This document shows, one piece after another, positions 25,201 through 39,100 of a DNA stretch of 64,000 bases. The stretch is from Ridgeia piscesae (taxonomy: Eukaryota; Annelida; Polychaeta; Sabellida; Siboglinidae). The stretch's first letter is position 1; every line of letters begins with the position of its first letter. A model generated the notes under the pieces. That model had not been told where the DNA came from and did not search any database. It saw only the letters and a list, made by a program, of their open reading frames with translations. Position numbers and translations under genes: made by a program. The stretch spans positions 352,501-416,500 of the forward strand of contig JAODUO010000187.1 of assembly GCA_025642075.2 (NCBI GenBank). The letters are read 5' to 3'.

Positions 25201-28200
25201 CACTGTTCTTCTAAAGATGTAGCCCACAATGTCCTGATGTTTAGAAAGACAACTTATGAGTTGGTGACATCTCTGTTACACTGTTCTTCTAAAGATGTAG
25301 CCCACAATATCCTGATGTTTAGAAAGACAACTTATGAGTTGGTGACATCTCTGTTACACTGTTCTTCTAAAGATGTAGTCCACAATGTCCTGATGTTTAG
25401 AAAGACAACTTATGAGTTGGTGACATCTCTATTACACTGTTCTTCTAAAGATGTAGCCCACAATATCCTGATGTTTAGAAAGACAACTTTTGCGTTGGTG
25501 ACATCTCTGCTACACTGTGTCTTTATTGTTCAAGTCACAGTCATTATGTTATTGTCATCAGGTCCTGCATCTTATCTACTGCCTGGTCAAGTTCGGTCAC
25601 TATGGCAATATGAACGACATGAAGCAACTACTGGACCCTCTTCTCAGTCTACTCAATGGGCGCAATGACAAACCCTACCCCTATGAAGCTGGTATGTACC
25701 TGTTCAACTTTGGTCAGTCTTATTTATTGTACTCTCTTATTTAGTCTTAATTGTTCTGTTTTTAGTCATGTTCAGTTTTGTTCTCTTGTTCAGTCGTATC
25801 AACTGTTTTCAGTCTTGTTTAGTTTTGTTTAATTTTGTCAGGGGTTACTTCGTTACTCTACTTGAGTAGTTTTTTCAAGTAACTAGAAGTAACGAAGTAA
25901 GATTTCAACTAACTACTTCTACTTGTAACGAAGTAGTTTTATTTGTGGTAACGCTACTTTTCATTTCGTTACTGTCATTTACATCGCGATATTTATGTTA
26001 CTTCTTTAATCATAACTTACGTCACCTGATGGCGCTCCATCCGTCAACATTTAATTTTAATCGCCAGGTGGATCCAGTCGGCAGGACAAAACCTATTAAT
26101 ATTGTCCAATCATGGGCGTATTTGCTTTGCGGAATCAGAGCGCTACATTTAGGTCACTTCACTTCCAATTCTATAGCAGTTATGTCGGATGTGAATGTGA
26201 TCATGGAGAGAGCATTAGAGAGCGGCAAAGGGGAACGGGGCCCAGGGCAACACCCGTGGCCATGTCTATCAGCGATGTTTCACTTCTTGCCGAGGAAGAG
26301 AAATTCCTTTAAAATGTTGTGCCTGCTTTGCGCGCCTGCATACAAGGAAGTATCTGCGTACGTTTCATTGCCATCGAATTTGCGAAAGCATATTCAGGTA
26401 AGCATTTATAAGTTATGGATTATCTTGTTAGTAGACGATACGGATTGGCTAATCTGTAGGCATCGAATATATCCATAATATCGATGATAATATGCCATTA
26501 TACAACGCAGACCAGTGAATGTTTAACACGTGTGGCCCAGATAATGGACAGATGTTCAGGCGCCATCTTGGAATTAATCAAACTTTATAAATAAGGATTT
26601 ATTTTCTATCCACTGCCATCGTTTAGTGTGTTGTTATTTAAACAACATATTTTATTTGGGTGTTAGACTGGATGTGTATTTTTCAACTGACTGTCATGCC
26701 GAGCTTAAAAATTCTAGATATTTGTATTCTGCTGTTGGTAGTCAGTAGCCTGTAAGTTGATGCTGATGTAAAGTAATTTTGTCGATAATAATGACAAGCC
26801 TGTGAAGTCACAACTCACAAGGCAGTGTTTCGTTATCATTGGATAAATTCAGAATGATTTTTGCAGGTTTCACTGTCTGGGAAGATTTAGATGTTTAATT
26901 TAACATTTAGAATTATTGTTAGGGACTGGCGAATCCGCTTGGGACGCGTTGGTAGGTCGGTTGAAATTTGTGCCCACTAGGATGTTCTGGTCACGAGGGG
27001 AGGCCCAGGCTCTTATTAATCATATCAAGGTGAAACTACACATTTCTGAGACCCAAGATGACAGAGAATGCCACCATGTAAATTGTGACAGTTTAGGTGA
27101 CATATTTAATGTTGATGAGTGAATACACAGCAGACTGTGCAGGTCATAAATTTGGTATAATTTTCTGAAGTTTATAATTGCCATACCTTTTGACTGCATA
27201 AAGATTGTTTAATTCTTGTTGGCAGAATAAAAAATGCTTATTTAAATGTATTATTACCACAGTAGCAGAACTAAAAATGAATTATTCAATCCTTGGTCTT
27301 TCTGTACGTATTGCTTTCTCCAATATATGTGTGTTAATTATTGCATTGGCAAAACGTAGCATATTTTACAAATTCATTTGGCCTGATTTGTTACCGTCAC
27401 ATTCCAGCTGATGCACAAAGGTCACCTTGAGAAGAACACATCCCTCACCACAAACAAGAGGAAGCAGACTGCAGACAACACTGTTTGTAGTTCGCCGGCT
27501 CTGAAACAGCTGCGACTGGACCAGTGTGGTCAGCGGGCCAGTGTGGTCAGCGGGCCAGTGTGGTCAGCGGGCCAGTGTGGTCAGCGGGCCAGTGTGGTCA
27601 GCGGGCCAGTGTGGTCAGCGGGCCAGTGTGTCCAAGCAGACGGTTGACCGGCTGGTGATGGATGTGGTCGTTGAGGGGTTGCTACCCTTCAGCTTCGTCA
27701 GCTTGCCTTCCATGAAGGCGTTGGTGACAGGTCTTCCCCCTGACAAGTCGGTGATGTGCCGCGACACAGCGAAGGCCCGGATGAAGTCAAGTGTTGCCGC
27801 CATGAAGAGGCAACTGTGTGACGCCATGCAGTCTGTCACATGTGTTGCGACAACGACAGACTATTGGTCTGCAAGAGGGAAGGCCTTCATCGGTGTCACC
27901 GGGCATTGGATTGCCCCAGACAGCCTTGAGAGGGTCTCAGCTGCCCTTGCGTGTCACCGGATCACAGGATCGCACACCTTCGACGTCCTTGCGAATGTGT
28001 CGGACGACATCCACACGAGTTATGGCATTGCAACCAAGGTGTGCAACATGACAACTGACAACGGGTCGAACTTTGTCAAGGCGTTCTCTGTCTTTGGACA
28101 GGCGAGAGAGGTCAACAGCGACACCGACACCGACACAGACAATGACACGGACGATGAAGAAAGCAACGAGGACATTGCATTCCAGGCTGTCGGCGACCTG

Positions 28201-29201
28201 GACGCTAGTGGCCTTGAGTACCAGTTGCCGAGCAACCAGAGATGTGCGTGCCACATCCTGCAGCTGATCGCCACCCCCCCCGGTGACGCGGACCAAGCCG
28301 AATCCAATGGTCCATACAAGAAGCTGTCCAGAGCGATATTCACCAAATGCCAGTCGCTCTGGAACAAGTCGTCGAAGTCAGTGTTGGCTGCAGAGACTGT
28401 GATCAACCACTGTGGGATGGCTCTCGTCAGACCAAACCAGACATGCTGGGACAGCATGTACATGGCGGTGGATCGGCTTGTGAGGATAAGCACTGAAAAG
28501 GGCGAAGACGTGCTCCACCTTCTCTTCAACGAACTCAGGCTGCCAAGGTAATACAGTCTTTATTCTAATACATTCTTTATTCTAATATATTCTTTATTCA
28601 AATATATTCTTTATTCTAATACATTCTTTATTCTAATACATTCTTTATTCAAAAGTAGTGTTGTTACTGAACTGGAACTGTAATTGTACATTGCACTCTT
28701 CATTTGGCCAACCAAGACTCTGTTTTGAAGACTAGCTGTGTGATGCAACATGTCTGTTTCAGCTGAAGCCACTGCCAGCTAGCTGATAAATGTCACCATC
28801 ATTTTGTTTCGTATTGCGATAAAAAAACCTGGATGTTGTGATACAATTTTAATGACACTGTTATTTATGTTTCAGACTGAAGCCTACCAAGATGCATTTC
28901 CTGGCTGAATGTCATGAAGCCGATGGACTTACTCCAAGGCTTATTCCAAGCAGAAGAAGACGTACATGGGGTACCTTCTACCGACTCTTACCATACTGCA
29001 GGAGAAGCTGTGAGCAATGCGTGAAGTCCTCCAGACCTGCTGACCACTTGTCAATGCCTTGCTCACAGGCATTGCGCTTTGAGGCCACCTTGTGTGATGC
29101 AGAGAGCATCACGGCTGCTATCCTTCACCCGAAGTTCAGGAAGGAATGGACTGGTGATGCATCAGTTTTGGACAAAGGTAAGTTAGCCGTGTTTGTATAT
29201 G

Positions 29202-29244
<43 letters not shown>

Positions 29245-30130
29245 CTGTTCTAACGAAATGAGTCACATGTAAAAAAAAAATTGAGTTAGTACAATCATTG
29301 GAAGGAATATTTATTAAGCTTTTCAATGGTGCAAATATTATGGAGCTAGCTCACGCACAGCCAAAGTTATTCGACACTGAACATGCCAGGGGTAGAAAGC
29401 TTCAAACTGAGAAAATCGCATTTGAAGTTTGTGGTCACACAAGTACATGATCGAGTGCCTTATCATTCCTAATCCAGCTGTTTTGCTTCTATATCACCTT
29501 TAGATGTATTCTAAACCCCCTCCCAAGTCGCGCTTATTGTTGAAGATATGTCTTGCATGTAGTTTATTGCGGTTATCGTAACAAAATCCGAGTATTTAGC
29601 AATCTTTCGTTGCGGCGATCTGATCGATTCCGCTTGTTTACGCCTCAGTGAGTGCACGCTGTGCATGCGTTCGCAGTTTTAAGCCAATCAGGGGACCGTT
29701 CTTCACAACTGGTGATGTTTGTTTACGGACAGGGCACTCAGATAAACATTCCTATTGGTTAAAATTGACGTCATTGAGGAAATCCTCTAGCAGATTCAGA
29801 CAGTGGACATGCTGGGCTTTCCCGTAGTACCAAATATGTCCGCCATGCGGCGAGGGAAACCCCGAAGAATGCGACTCGAACAAGTGCAATTTATCGGCTT
29901 TGTTTTACGAAATTCATGCGTGAAATGTTACTTAGCCTTTCTAAAAAGGTCATAAAATGTACTAAATAGTGATATACATGGCAAATATGCATTGCCAGTT
30001 GATAGAAAAGACATTAAAGTGTGCTTTGGTGACGAAAAGTCGAAATCGTCAAAAATCACCGTGCAATGTTTATACAGTTTTTACTCGAAATCAAGTTTGC
30101 TGACATGTGACTGATTTCGTTAGAACAGGT

Positions 30131-30172
<42 letters not shown>

Positions 30173-33100
30173 ATGTGTAATTAACTTTGAAGATGCTACC
30201 CTGTGATTTAGGAGAACAGTATTGCAGTTGCTGCAAATTATTACTACAAGTTATATATTGTATACAACAACTTGTTTATCTTAGATGAATTTAAGTAAAC
30301 AAATATATTTTAACATCCTGTGGCATTGAAATTAGTTTGTAAGAATGCTAATTGAATGCTAACATTTGATATTTGTTTCAGCTGATGCCCACTGATATTC
30401 AATACTTGTCATAATTTTGCCAACCTATTTTTGAAAGGTCACTGTGTGGTGCAATGTTTTAGCTGAAGCCAACTGTTTTTTAAAGATTAATTAAATGTTT
30501 AGTATTGGTAAAAACTCAGACTCTAACAACTTGTCTGTTGCAGGCATGAGATTTATCAAGCGCCAACTGACTGCCAGGCAGGAAGCAGCACCTGCCGAGC
30601 AAGCGACAGAACCGTCTGGTGACGATGACGACGACTTCTTCGTGAAGAAGCCTAGTCACTGCAGCGGCCTGGTGCAGCTGGACGATACCTGTTGAGTCGG
30701 TCAACAGAGACCGCAGCAGTCGTGGCATGGCTCCTTATCACGGAACTGTTCATCCAAATGAACACTCCCCTGCCAGCTACTGCTGCATGCGAGCGCCTGT
30801 TCAGCGCAGCTCGACACATTTACGCCACAGAGGGCCTGTATTGGCAACAAGAACTTTGAAAACTAGCTTTTGCTGAAGTTGAACAAGAACTTTGTTCTAT
30901 GAACAAAGTCCTTGTTAAATGGCAGCCAAAGCAGGTTTTCGAACTTCTTGCCTGTGAGCACAGCGACTTGTTCACTATGGTTTTAATGTGTTAATAAATG
31001 TTGTGTTCTACTTCTACTTTTACTTCCATTACTTTTAGAAAGTAGTTTTACTTTTTACTCAACTAGATTTTGTACAAGTTACTTTTACTTCTACTCAAGT
31101 AGTTTTGAAGAGGCTTACTTTTACTTCTACTCAAGTACAAAATAAAAGTAGTTCAGTCACCCCTGAGTTGTGTTCAGTCTTTTTCAGTGTTTTGTCTTGT
31201 TCTAATTCTGTCTTATTCAGTATTGAATCTAGTTCCGTGTTGTTCTTTGGCCAGGAGTTCCAGAGCTGCAGTCTGTCCAGGATCACTACAGGACAATGTT
31301 ACGCTTCAAACAAAGTCCTGAAACCAATGCAATTGTTGATGCCAAGTGTCAGTAAGTGTTTGCATAGCTAAACTAATCAATCACGTTTCGCTTTTGTTTT
31401 CCCACACAGAGTCAGAGTGGTGTAGCTGCCTGTGACTTGGGGATTTGGAAGAAGTTATTTTTTTAAATTAAAAAACATTTGTGATTTATAATAAAACTTT
31501 AAAAACATCAAAATGGTGCTGCGCATAGTCCTAGTGAAAGATGCAAGGAAGATGATTCAAGCTCTAATGCAGTCTGGTAGGTGAAAATGGTTCCTGGGAA
31601 ATGGCAACTTTACAAGAGTCAGTGGAGTAAGAACTATTTGATAACGTTAAAAAGTCAATATATAATAACATAGATGAATACATTTATAACATTCACGTCA
31701 GTGTAAAGAACAACTCAAAAGGATGTCAGTAAGTGTCCGTCCTGCTGATGTATGTTTGTTGTCCTGACTTCTTTCTGTGACCTGTGCCATAGATGGCCCC
31801 AGTAAACTGTCAGTTAGTGTTCTCTTGTGCTTAGTGACAAGTGGTGGTGGTGATGTTTCAGAGCGACGGTTGTGTTGGATCTGTCCTAGTGACAAGTGGT
31901 GTTTGTGATGTTTCAGAGCGACGGTTGTGTTGGATCTGTCCTAGTGACAAGTGGTGTTTGTGATGTTTCAGAGCGACGGTTGTGTTGGATCTGTCCTAGT
32001 GACAAGTGGTGTTTGTGATGTTTCAGAGCGATGGTTTTGTTGGATCTGTCCTAGTGACAAGTGGTGTTTGTGATGTTTCAGAGTGATGGTTTTGTTGGAT
32101 CTGTCCTAGTGACAAGTGGTGTTTGTGATGTTTCAGAGCGATGGTTGTTGTGTTGGATCTGTCCTAGTGACAAGTGGTGTTTGTGATGTTTCAGAGCAAT
32201 GGTTGTGTTGGATCTGTCCTAGTGACAAGTGGTGTTTGTGATGTTTCAGAGCGATGGTTTTGTTGAATCTGTCCTAGTGACAAGTGGTGTTTGTGATGTT
32301 TCAGAGTGATGGTTTTGTTGGATCTGTCCTAGTGACAAGTGGTGTTTGTGATGTTTCAGAGCGATGGTTGTTGTGTTGGATCTGTCCTAGTGACAAGTGG
32401 TGTTTGTGATGTTTCAGAGCGATGGTTGTGTTGGATCTGTCCTAGTGACAAGTGGTGTTTGTGATGTTTCAGAGCGATGGTTTTGTTGAATCTGTCCTAG
32501 TGACAAGTGGTGTTTGTGATGTTTCAGAGCGATGGTTGTGTTGGATCTGTCCTAGTGACAAGTGGTGTTTGTGATGTTTCAGAGCGATGGTTTTGTTGGA
32601 TCTGTCCTAGTGACAAGTGGTGTTTGTGATGTTTCAGAGCGATGGTTGTGCTGGATCTGTCCTAGTGACAAGTGGTGTTTGTGATGTTTCAGAGCGATGG
32701 TTGTTGTGTTGGATCTGTCCTAGTGACAAGTGGTGTTTGTGATGTTTCAGAGCGATGGTTGTGTTGGATCTGTCCTAGTGACAAGTGGTGTTTGTGATGT
32801 TTCAGAGCGATGGTTGTGTTGGATCTGTCCTAGTGACAAGTGGTGTTTGTGATGTTTCAGAGCGATGGTTGTGCTGGATCTGTCCTAGTGACAAGTGGTG
32901 TTTGTGATGTTTCAGAGCGATGGTTGTGCTGGATCTGTCCTAGTGACAAGTGGTGTTTGTGATGTTTCAGAGCGATGGTTGTTATGTTGGATCTGTCCTA
33001 GTGACAAGTGGTGTTTGTGATGTTTCAGAGCGATGGTTTTGTTGGATCTGTCCTAGTGACAAGTGGTGTTTGTGATGTTTCAGAGCGATGGTTGTTGTGT

Positions 33101-36100
33101 TGGATCTGTCCTAGTGACAAGTGGTGTTTGTGATGTTTCAGAGCAATGGTTGTGTTGGATCTGTCCTAGTGACAAGTGGTGTTTGTGATGTTTCAGAGCG
33201 ATGGTTTTGTTGGATCTGTCCTAGTGACAATTGGTGTTTGTGATGTTTCAGAGCGATGGTTTTGTTGAATCTGTCCTAGTGACAAGTGGTGTTTGTGATG
33301 TTTCAGAGCAATGGTTGTGTTGGATCTGTCCTAGTGACAAGTGGTGTTTGTGATGTTTCAGAGCGATGGTTTTGTTGGATCTGTCCTAGTGACAAGTGGT
33401 GTTTGTGATGTTTCAGAGCGATGGTTGTGCTGGATCTGTCCTAGTGACAAGTGGTGTTTGTGATGTTTCAGAGCGATGGTTGTTGTGTTGGATCTGTCCT
33501 AGTGACAAGTGGTGTTTGTGATGTTTCAGAGCGATGGTTGTGTTGGATCTGTCCTAGTGACAAGTGGTGTTTGTGATGTTTCAGAGCGATGGTTGTGCTG
33601 GATCTGTCCTAGTGACAAGTGGTGTTTGTGATGTTTCAGAGCGATGGTTGTTATGTTGGATCTGTCCTAGTGACAAGTGGTGTTTGTGATGTTTCAGAGC
33701 GATGGTTGTTGTGTTGGATCTGTCCTAGTGACAAGTGGTGTTTGTGATGTTTCAGAGCGATGGTTGTGCTGGATCTGTCCTAGTGACAAGTGGTGTTTGT
33801 GATGTTTCAGAGTGATGGTTTTGTTGGATCTGTCCTAGTGACAAGTGGTGTTTGTGATGTTTCAGAGCGATTGTTTTGTTGGATCTGTCCTAGTGACAAG
33901 TGGTGTTTGTGATGTTTCAGAGCGATGGTTGTGCTGGATCTGTCCTAGTGACAAGTGGTGTTTGTGATGTTTCAGAGCGATGGTTGTGCTGGATCTGTCC
34001 TAGTGACAAGTGGTGTTTGTGATGTTTCAGAGCGATGGTTGTGCTGGATCTGTCCTAGTGACAAGTGGTGTTTGTGATGTTTCACAGCGATGGTTGTGTT
34101 GGATCTGTCCTAGTGACAAGTGGTGTTTGTGATGTTTCAGAGCGATGGTTTTGTTGGATCTGTCCTAGTGACAAGTGGTGTTTGTGATGTTTCAGAGCGA
34201 TGGTTTTGTTGGATCTGTCCTAGTGACAAGTGGTGTTTGGTGATGTTTCAGAGCGATGGTTGTGTTGGATCTGTCCTAGTGACAAGTGGTGTTTGGTGAT
34301 GTTTCAGAGCGATGGTTGTGTTGGATCTGTCCTAGTGACAAGTGGTGTTTGTGATGTTTCAGAGCGATGGTTGTGTTGGATCTGTCCTAGTGACAAGTGG
34401 TGTTTGTGATGTTTCAGAGCGATGGTTTTGTTGGATCTGTCCTAGTGACAAGTGGTGTTTGTGATGTTTCAGAGCGATGGTTTTGTTGGATCTGTCCTAG
34501 TGACAAGTGGTGTTTGTGATGTTTCAGAGCGATGGTTGTGTTGGATCTGTCCTAGTGACAAGTGGTGTTTGGTGATGTTTCAGAGCGATGGTTGTGTTGG
34601 ATCTGTCCTAGTGACAAGTGGTGTTTGTGATGTTTCAGAGCGATGGTTTTGTTGGATCTGTCCTAGTGACAAGTGGTGTTTGTGATGTTTCAGAGCGATG
34701 GTTGTGTTGGATCTGTCCTAGTGACAAGTGGTGTTTGTGATGTTTCAGAGCGATGGTTTTGTTGGATCTGTCCTAGTGACAAGTGTTGTTTGTGATGTTT
34801 CAGAGCGATGGTTGTGTTGGATCTGTCCTAGTGACAAGTGGTGTTTGTGATGTTTCAGAGCGATGGTTTTGTTGGATCTGTCCTAGTGACAAGTGGTGTT
34901 TGTGATGTTTCAGAGCGATGGTTGTGTTGGATCTGTCCTAGTGACAAGTGGTGTTTGTGATGTTTCAGAGCGATGGTCGTGCTGGATCTCTTTTGCAACT
35001 TCCAGTTCAACACGCGGCTTGAAGTAAGGCTAAACAGAAATAAACGTAATGATTATTAATAACAACGATTCAGTGAAGGGAATTAATACATACTTTTCAG
35101 AAGATATCTGCATAAATGTTTATTTAATTTACAAATGCAACTGTAAAAAGTACACGAGGAAACCTTGCAATAATGGATACTCTCTAGCCTTTAACAGAGT
35201 AATAATGGAGACTGATCGTACAATATTGTACAAGTCTTACAGTTGCCAGTGTTAATGTGGCTGTCTGTAGGGCTTCATGCAGTTGACAGTATTGTACAAG
35301 TCTTACAGTTGCCAGTGTTAATGTGGCTGTCCGTAGGGCTTCATGCAGTTGACAGTATTGCACAAGTCTTATAGTTGCCAGTGTTAATGTGGCTGTCTGT
35401 AGGGCTTCATGAAGTTGAGAGTATTGCACAAGTATTATAGTTGCCAGTGTTAATGTGGCTGTCTGTAGGGCTTCATGCAGTTGACAGTATTGAACAAGTA
35501 TTATAGTTGCCAGTGTTAATGTTGCTGTCGGTAGGGCTTCATGCAGTTGACAGTATTGCACAAGTCTTACAGTTGCCAGTGTTAATGTGGCTGTCCGTAG
35601 GGCTTCATGCAGTTGACAGTATTGAACAAGTATTATAGTTGCCAGTGTTAATGTGGCTGTCTGTAGGGCTTCATGCAGTTGACAGTATTGCACAAGTCTT
35701 ATAGTTGCCGGTGTTAATGTGGCTGTCCGTAGGGCTTCATGCAGTTGACAGTATTGCACAAGTCTTATAGTTGCCAGTGTTAATGTGGCTGTCCGTAGGG
35801 CTTCATGCAGTTGACAGTATTGCACAAGTCTTATAGTTGCCGGTGTTAATGTGGCTGTCCGTAGGGCTTCATGCAGTTGACAGTATTGAACAAGTATTAT
35901 AGTTGCCAGTGTTAATGTGGCTGTCTGTAGGGCTTCATGCAGTTGACAGTATTGCACAAGTCTTATAGTTGCCGGTGTTAATGTGGCTGTCCGTAGGGCT
36001 TCATGCAGTTGACAGTATTGAACAAGTATTATAGTTGCCAGTGTTATGTGGCTGTCTGTAGGGCTTCATGCAGTTGACAGTATTGCACAAGTATTATAGT

Positions 36101-39100
36101 TGCCAGTGTTAATGTGGCTGTCTGTAGGGCTTCATGCAGTTGACAGTATTGCACAAGTCTTATAGTTGCCGGTGTTAATGTGGCTGTCCGTAGGGCTTCA
36201 TGCAGTTGACAGTATTGAACAAGTATTATAGTTGCCAGTGTTATGTGGCTGTCTGTAGGGCTTCATGCAGTTGACAGTATTGCACAAGTATTATAGTTGC
36301 CAGTGTTAATGTGGCTGTCTGTAGGGCTTCATGCAGTTGACAGTATTGCACAAGTCTTACAGTTGCCTGTGTTAATGTGGCTATCTGTAGAGCTTCATGC
36401 AGTTGACAGTATTGCACAAGTCTTATAGTTGCCTGTGTTAATGTGGCTGTCTGTAGGGCTTCATGCAGTTGACAGTATTGCACAAGTCTTACAGTTGCCT
36501 GTGTTAATGTTGCTGTCTGTAGGGCTTCATGCAGTTGACAGTATTGCACAAGTCTTACAGTTGCCTGTGTTAATGTGTCTGTCTGTAGGGCTTCATGCAG
36601 TTGTTCCGAGTGACGTACGCCAAGGCCCACCACTCCACAGAGTTTGTGCCTGAACTTGGCACTCTGCTCAATGCCAGCTACGACATCAACAAACAGACCA
36701 GGTAGGATGTGAGGATGACCTCAATGGAAACAGAATGTGTTTGATCTTAGACACAGTAGAAAGGTGTCGAGTTGGTGTCATATGTGGAACAACAGTGGTC
36801 AGATAGTGATAACTATATTTGGTGTCTGAATACGTAGTCTTTATATTATGTGATGAGTTCAGTCAACCATGAACTACTTGTGAACTAATGTGTGTTTCTC
36901 TTTCAGCACCAACAAGGTTGCATTGAAGCGTCTCGCCCAACTCTTCCAAGAGTCTGACTACTTTGGCTCATTCCCGCTCACTGACATCCTACTGGTGAGT
37001 CCTCACAGTCAGGTTACAATGTATAGGTGTATAGATGAGGACATGTCCTCACAGTCAGGTTACAATGTATAGGTGTATAGATGAGGACATGTCCTCACAG
37101 TCAGGTTACAATGTATAGGTGTATAGATGAGGACATGTCCTCACAGTCAGGTCACAATGTATAGGTGTATAGATGAGTACATGTCCTCACAGTCAGGTCA
37201 CAATGTAGAGGTGTATAGTTGAGGACATGTCCTCACAGTCAGGTAACAACGTATAAGTGTATAGATGAGGACATGTCCTCACAGTCAGGTCACAATGTAG
37301 AGGTGTATAGTTGAGGACATGTCCTCACAGTCAGGTCACAACGTATAAGTGTATAGATGAGGACATGTCCTCACAGTCAGGTCACAATGTAGAGGTGTAT
37401 AGATGAAGACATGTCCTCACAGTCAGGTCACAACGTATAGGTGTATAGATGAGTACATGTCCTCACAGTCAGGTCACAACGTATAGGTGTATAGATGAGG
37501 ACATGTCCTCACAGTCAGGTCACAACGTATAGGTGTATAGATGAGGACATGTCCTCACAGTCAGGTCACAACGTATAGGTGTATAGATGAGGACATGTCC
37601 TCACAGTCAGGTCACAACGTATAGGTGTATAGATGAGGACATGTCCTCACAATCAGGTCACAATGTATAGGTGTATAGATGAGGACATGTCCACACAGTC
37701 AGGTCACAACGTATAGGTGTATAGATGAGGACATGTCCTCACAGTCAGGTCACAACATATAGGTGTATAGATCAGGACATGTCCTCACAGTCAGGTCACA
37801 ATGTATAGGTGTATAGATGAGGACATGTCCTCACAGTCAGGTCACAACGTATAGGTGTATAGATGAGGACATGTCCTCACAGTCAGGTCACAGCATACAT
37901 GTGTATATATGAGGACATGTCCTCACAGTCAGGTCACAAAATACATGTGTATATATTAGGACATGTCCTCACAGTCAGGTCACAAAATACATGTGTATAT
38001 ATGAGGACATGTCCTCACAGTCAGGTCACAAAATACATGTGTATATATTAGGACATGTCCTCACAGTCAGGTCACAAAATACATGTGTATATATGAGGAC
38101 ATGTTCTCACAGTCAGGTCACAGAATACATGTATATATATCAGGACATGTCCTCACAGTCAGGTCAAAAAATACATGTGTATATAGATGAATACATATCC
38201 TCACAGTCAGGTCACAAAATATATGTGTATACATGAGGACATGTCCTCACAGTCAGGTCACAATGTATAGGTGTATACATGAGGACATGCCTCTACATTA
38301 TAGTTGATAAAACAGTATTTGTTTGTGGAGTCATGTCTCCCAACAGGTTTTATGTATCAGGCTGACATTTTGCATGTGACCCAGTGGGTCACTCAGATGG
38401 TTAAGAGATTTAGACTTTTCAAAATTAGTCTGATGGGATTTAGACTTTTCAAAATTAGTCTGATGGGATGGAGAACTTGGGAAGCTCCATGTTTCAAAAG
38501 ACTGCATGGAGTATGCCACACGTTAACTTTTTGTTGCATTACGACGTGAACGTTCAACCTATTTCTGGGACACACTGAAACAATGTAATTAGTCTTTAAG
38601 TGTTTTAACGTGGGAGACTGTCCTTTTTCTTGAAGTGAGATTTTACCTCAGGACCTTAGAATATTGCAATTGTGAAATGTTTTAGTGCAGGTAACTGCTT
38701 TTTTCCCCTAAGCATCGCGTGGCAAGTTTGTACTAAAATACATCATAAATACACAATTCAGGCCAGGTATAACAGAACTGCTTTGTTGATACCTGTTGTA
38801 GGATCTATCTGACTATGACTACGACGCAATGGTTGTGAAGCCCTTGGCCCTACTCAACCGTCAGTACTCGGCACATGAGAGCCTCTTCAAATACGCTGTC
38901 CAGGCTCAAGTAAGTCCATGCATCGGTTAATAACTTCCCCTAGCTGGGATGTGGGGTGGTTCAGGTCAACCAAACATACTGCACAATAACTTAACTATGT
39001 TGATAATCCTGTAATCTTTCCTTTAACAGAAATGATTTCACTTGTTTCTTTAGATACTTTTAAGCATTTCCAGCCCATTGTGTCTGGTCAAAAATTCAAA

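Larger units (their letters stand above)
25839..31165 (+). mobile_element. hAT-superfamily DNA transposon (decayed, 5.3 kb)
   Basis: Terminal inverted repeats CAGGGGTTAC / GTCACCCCTG, flanked by an imperfect 8-bp target duplication (aattttgt at 25831-25838 and agttgtgt at 31166-31173; six of eight match), as in hAT elements. Both ends carry many subterminal acttctactcaagta-like motifs. Inside are a BED-finger exon, a transposase exon and broken 3' exons on the + strand, the same strand as the host gene. Confidence 0.9.

Noticed and set aside
24325..25668. 447-codon frame of 26-residue repeats
   Set aside because: It enters exon 25 in the wrong frame, and no acceptor or domain supports it.
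28020..28529. Minus-strand frames across the transposase
   Set aside because: Shadows of the hAT core, whose motifs are all on the + strand.
31408..31440. Extra exon after cacacag
   Set aside because: Phase-compatible, but it meets TAG within five codons; 34969 gives the conserved continuation.
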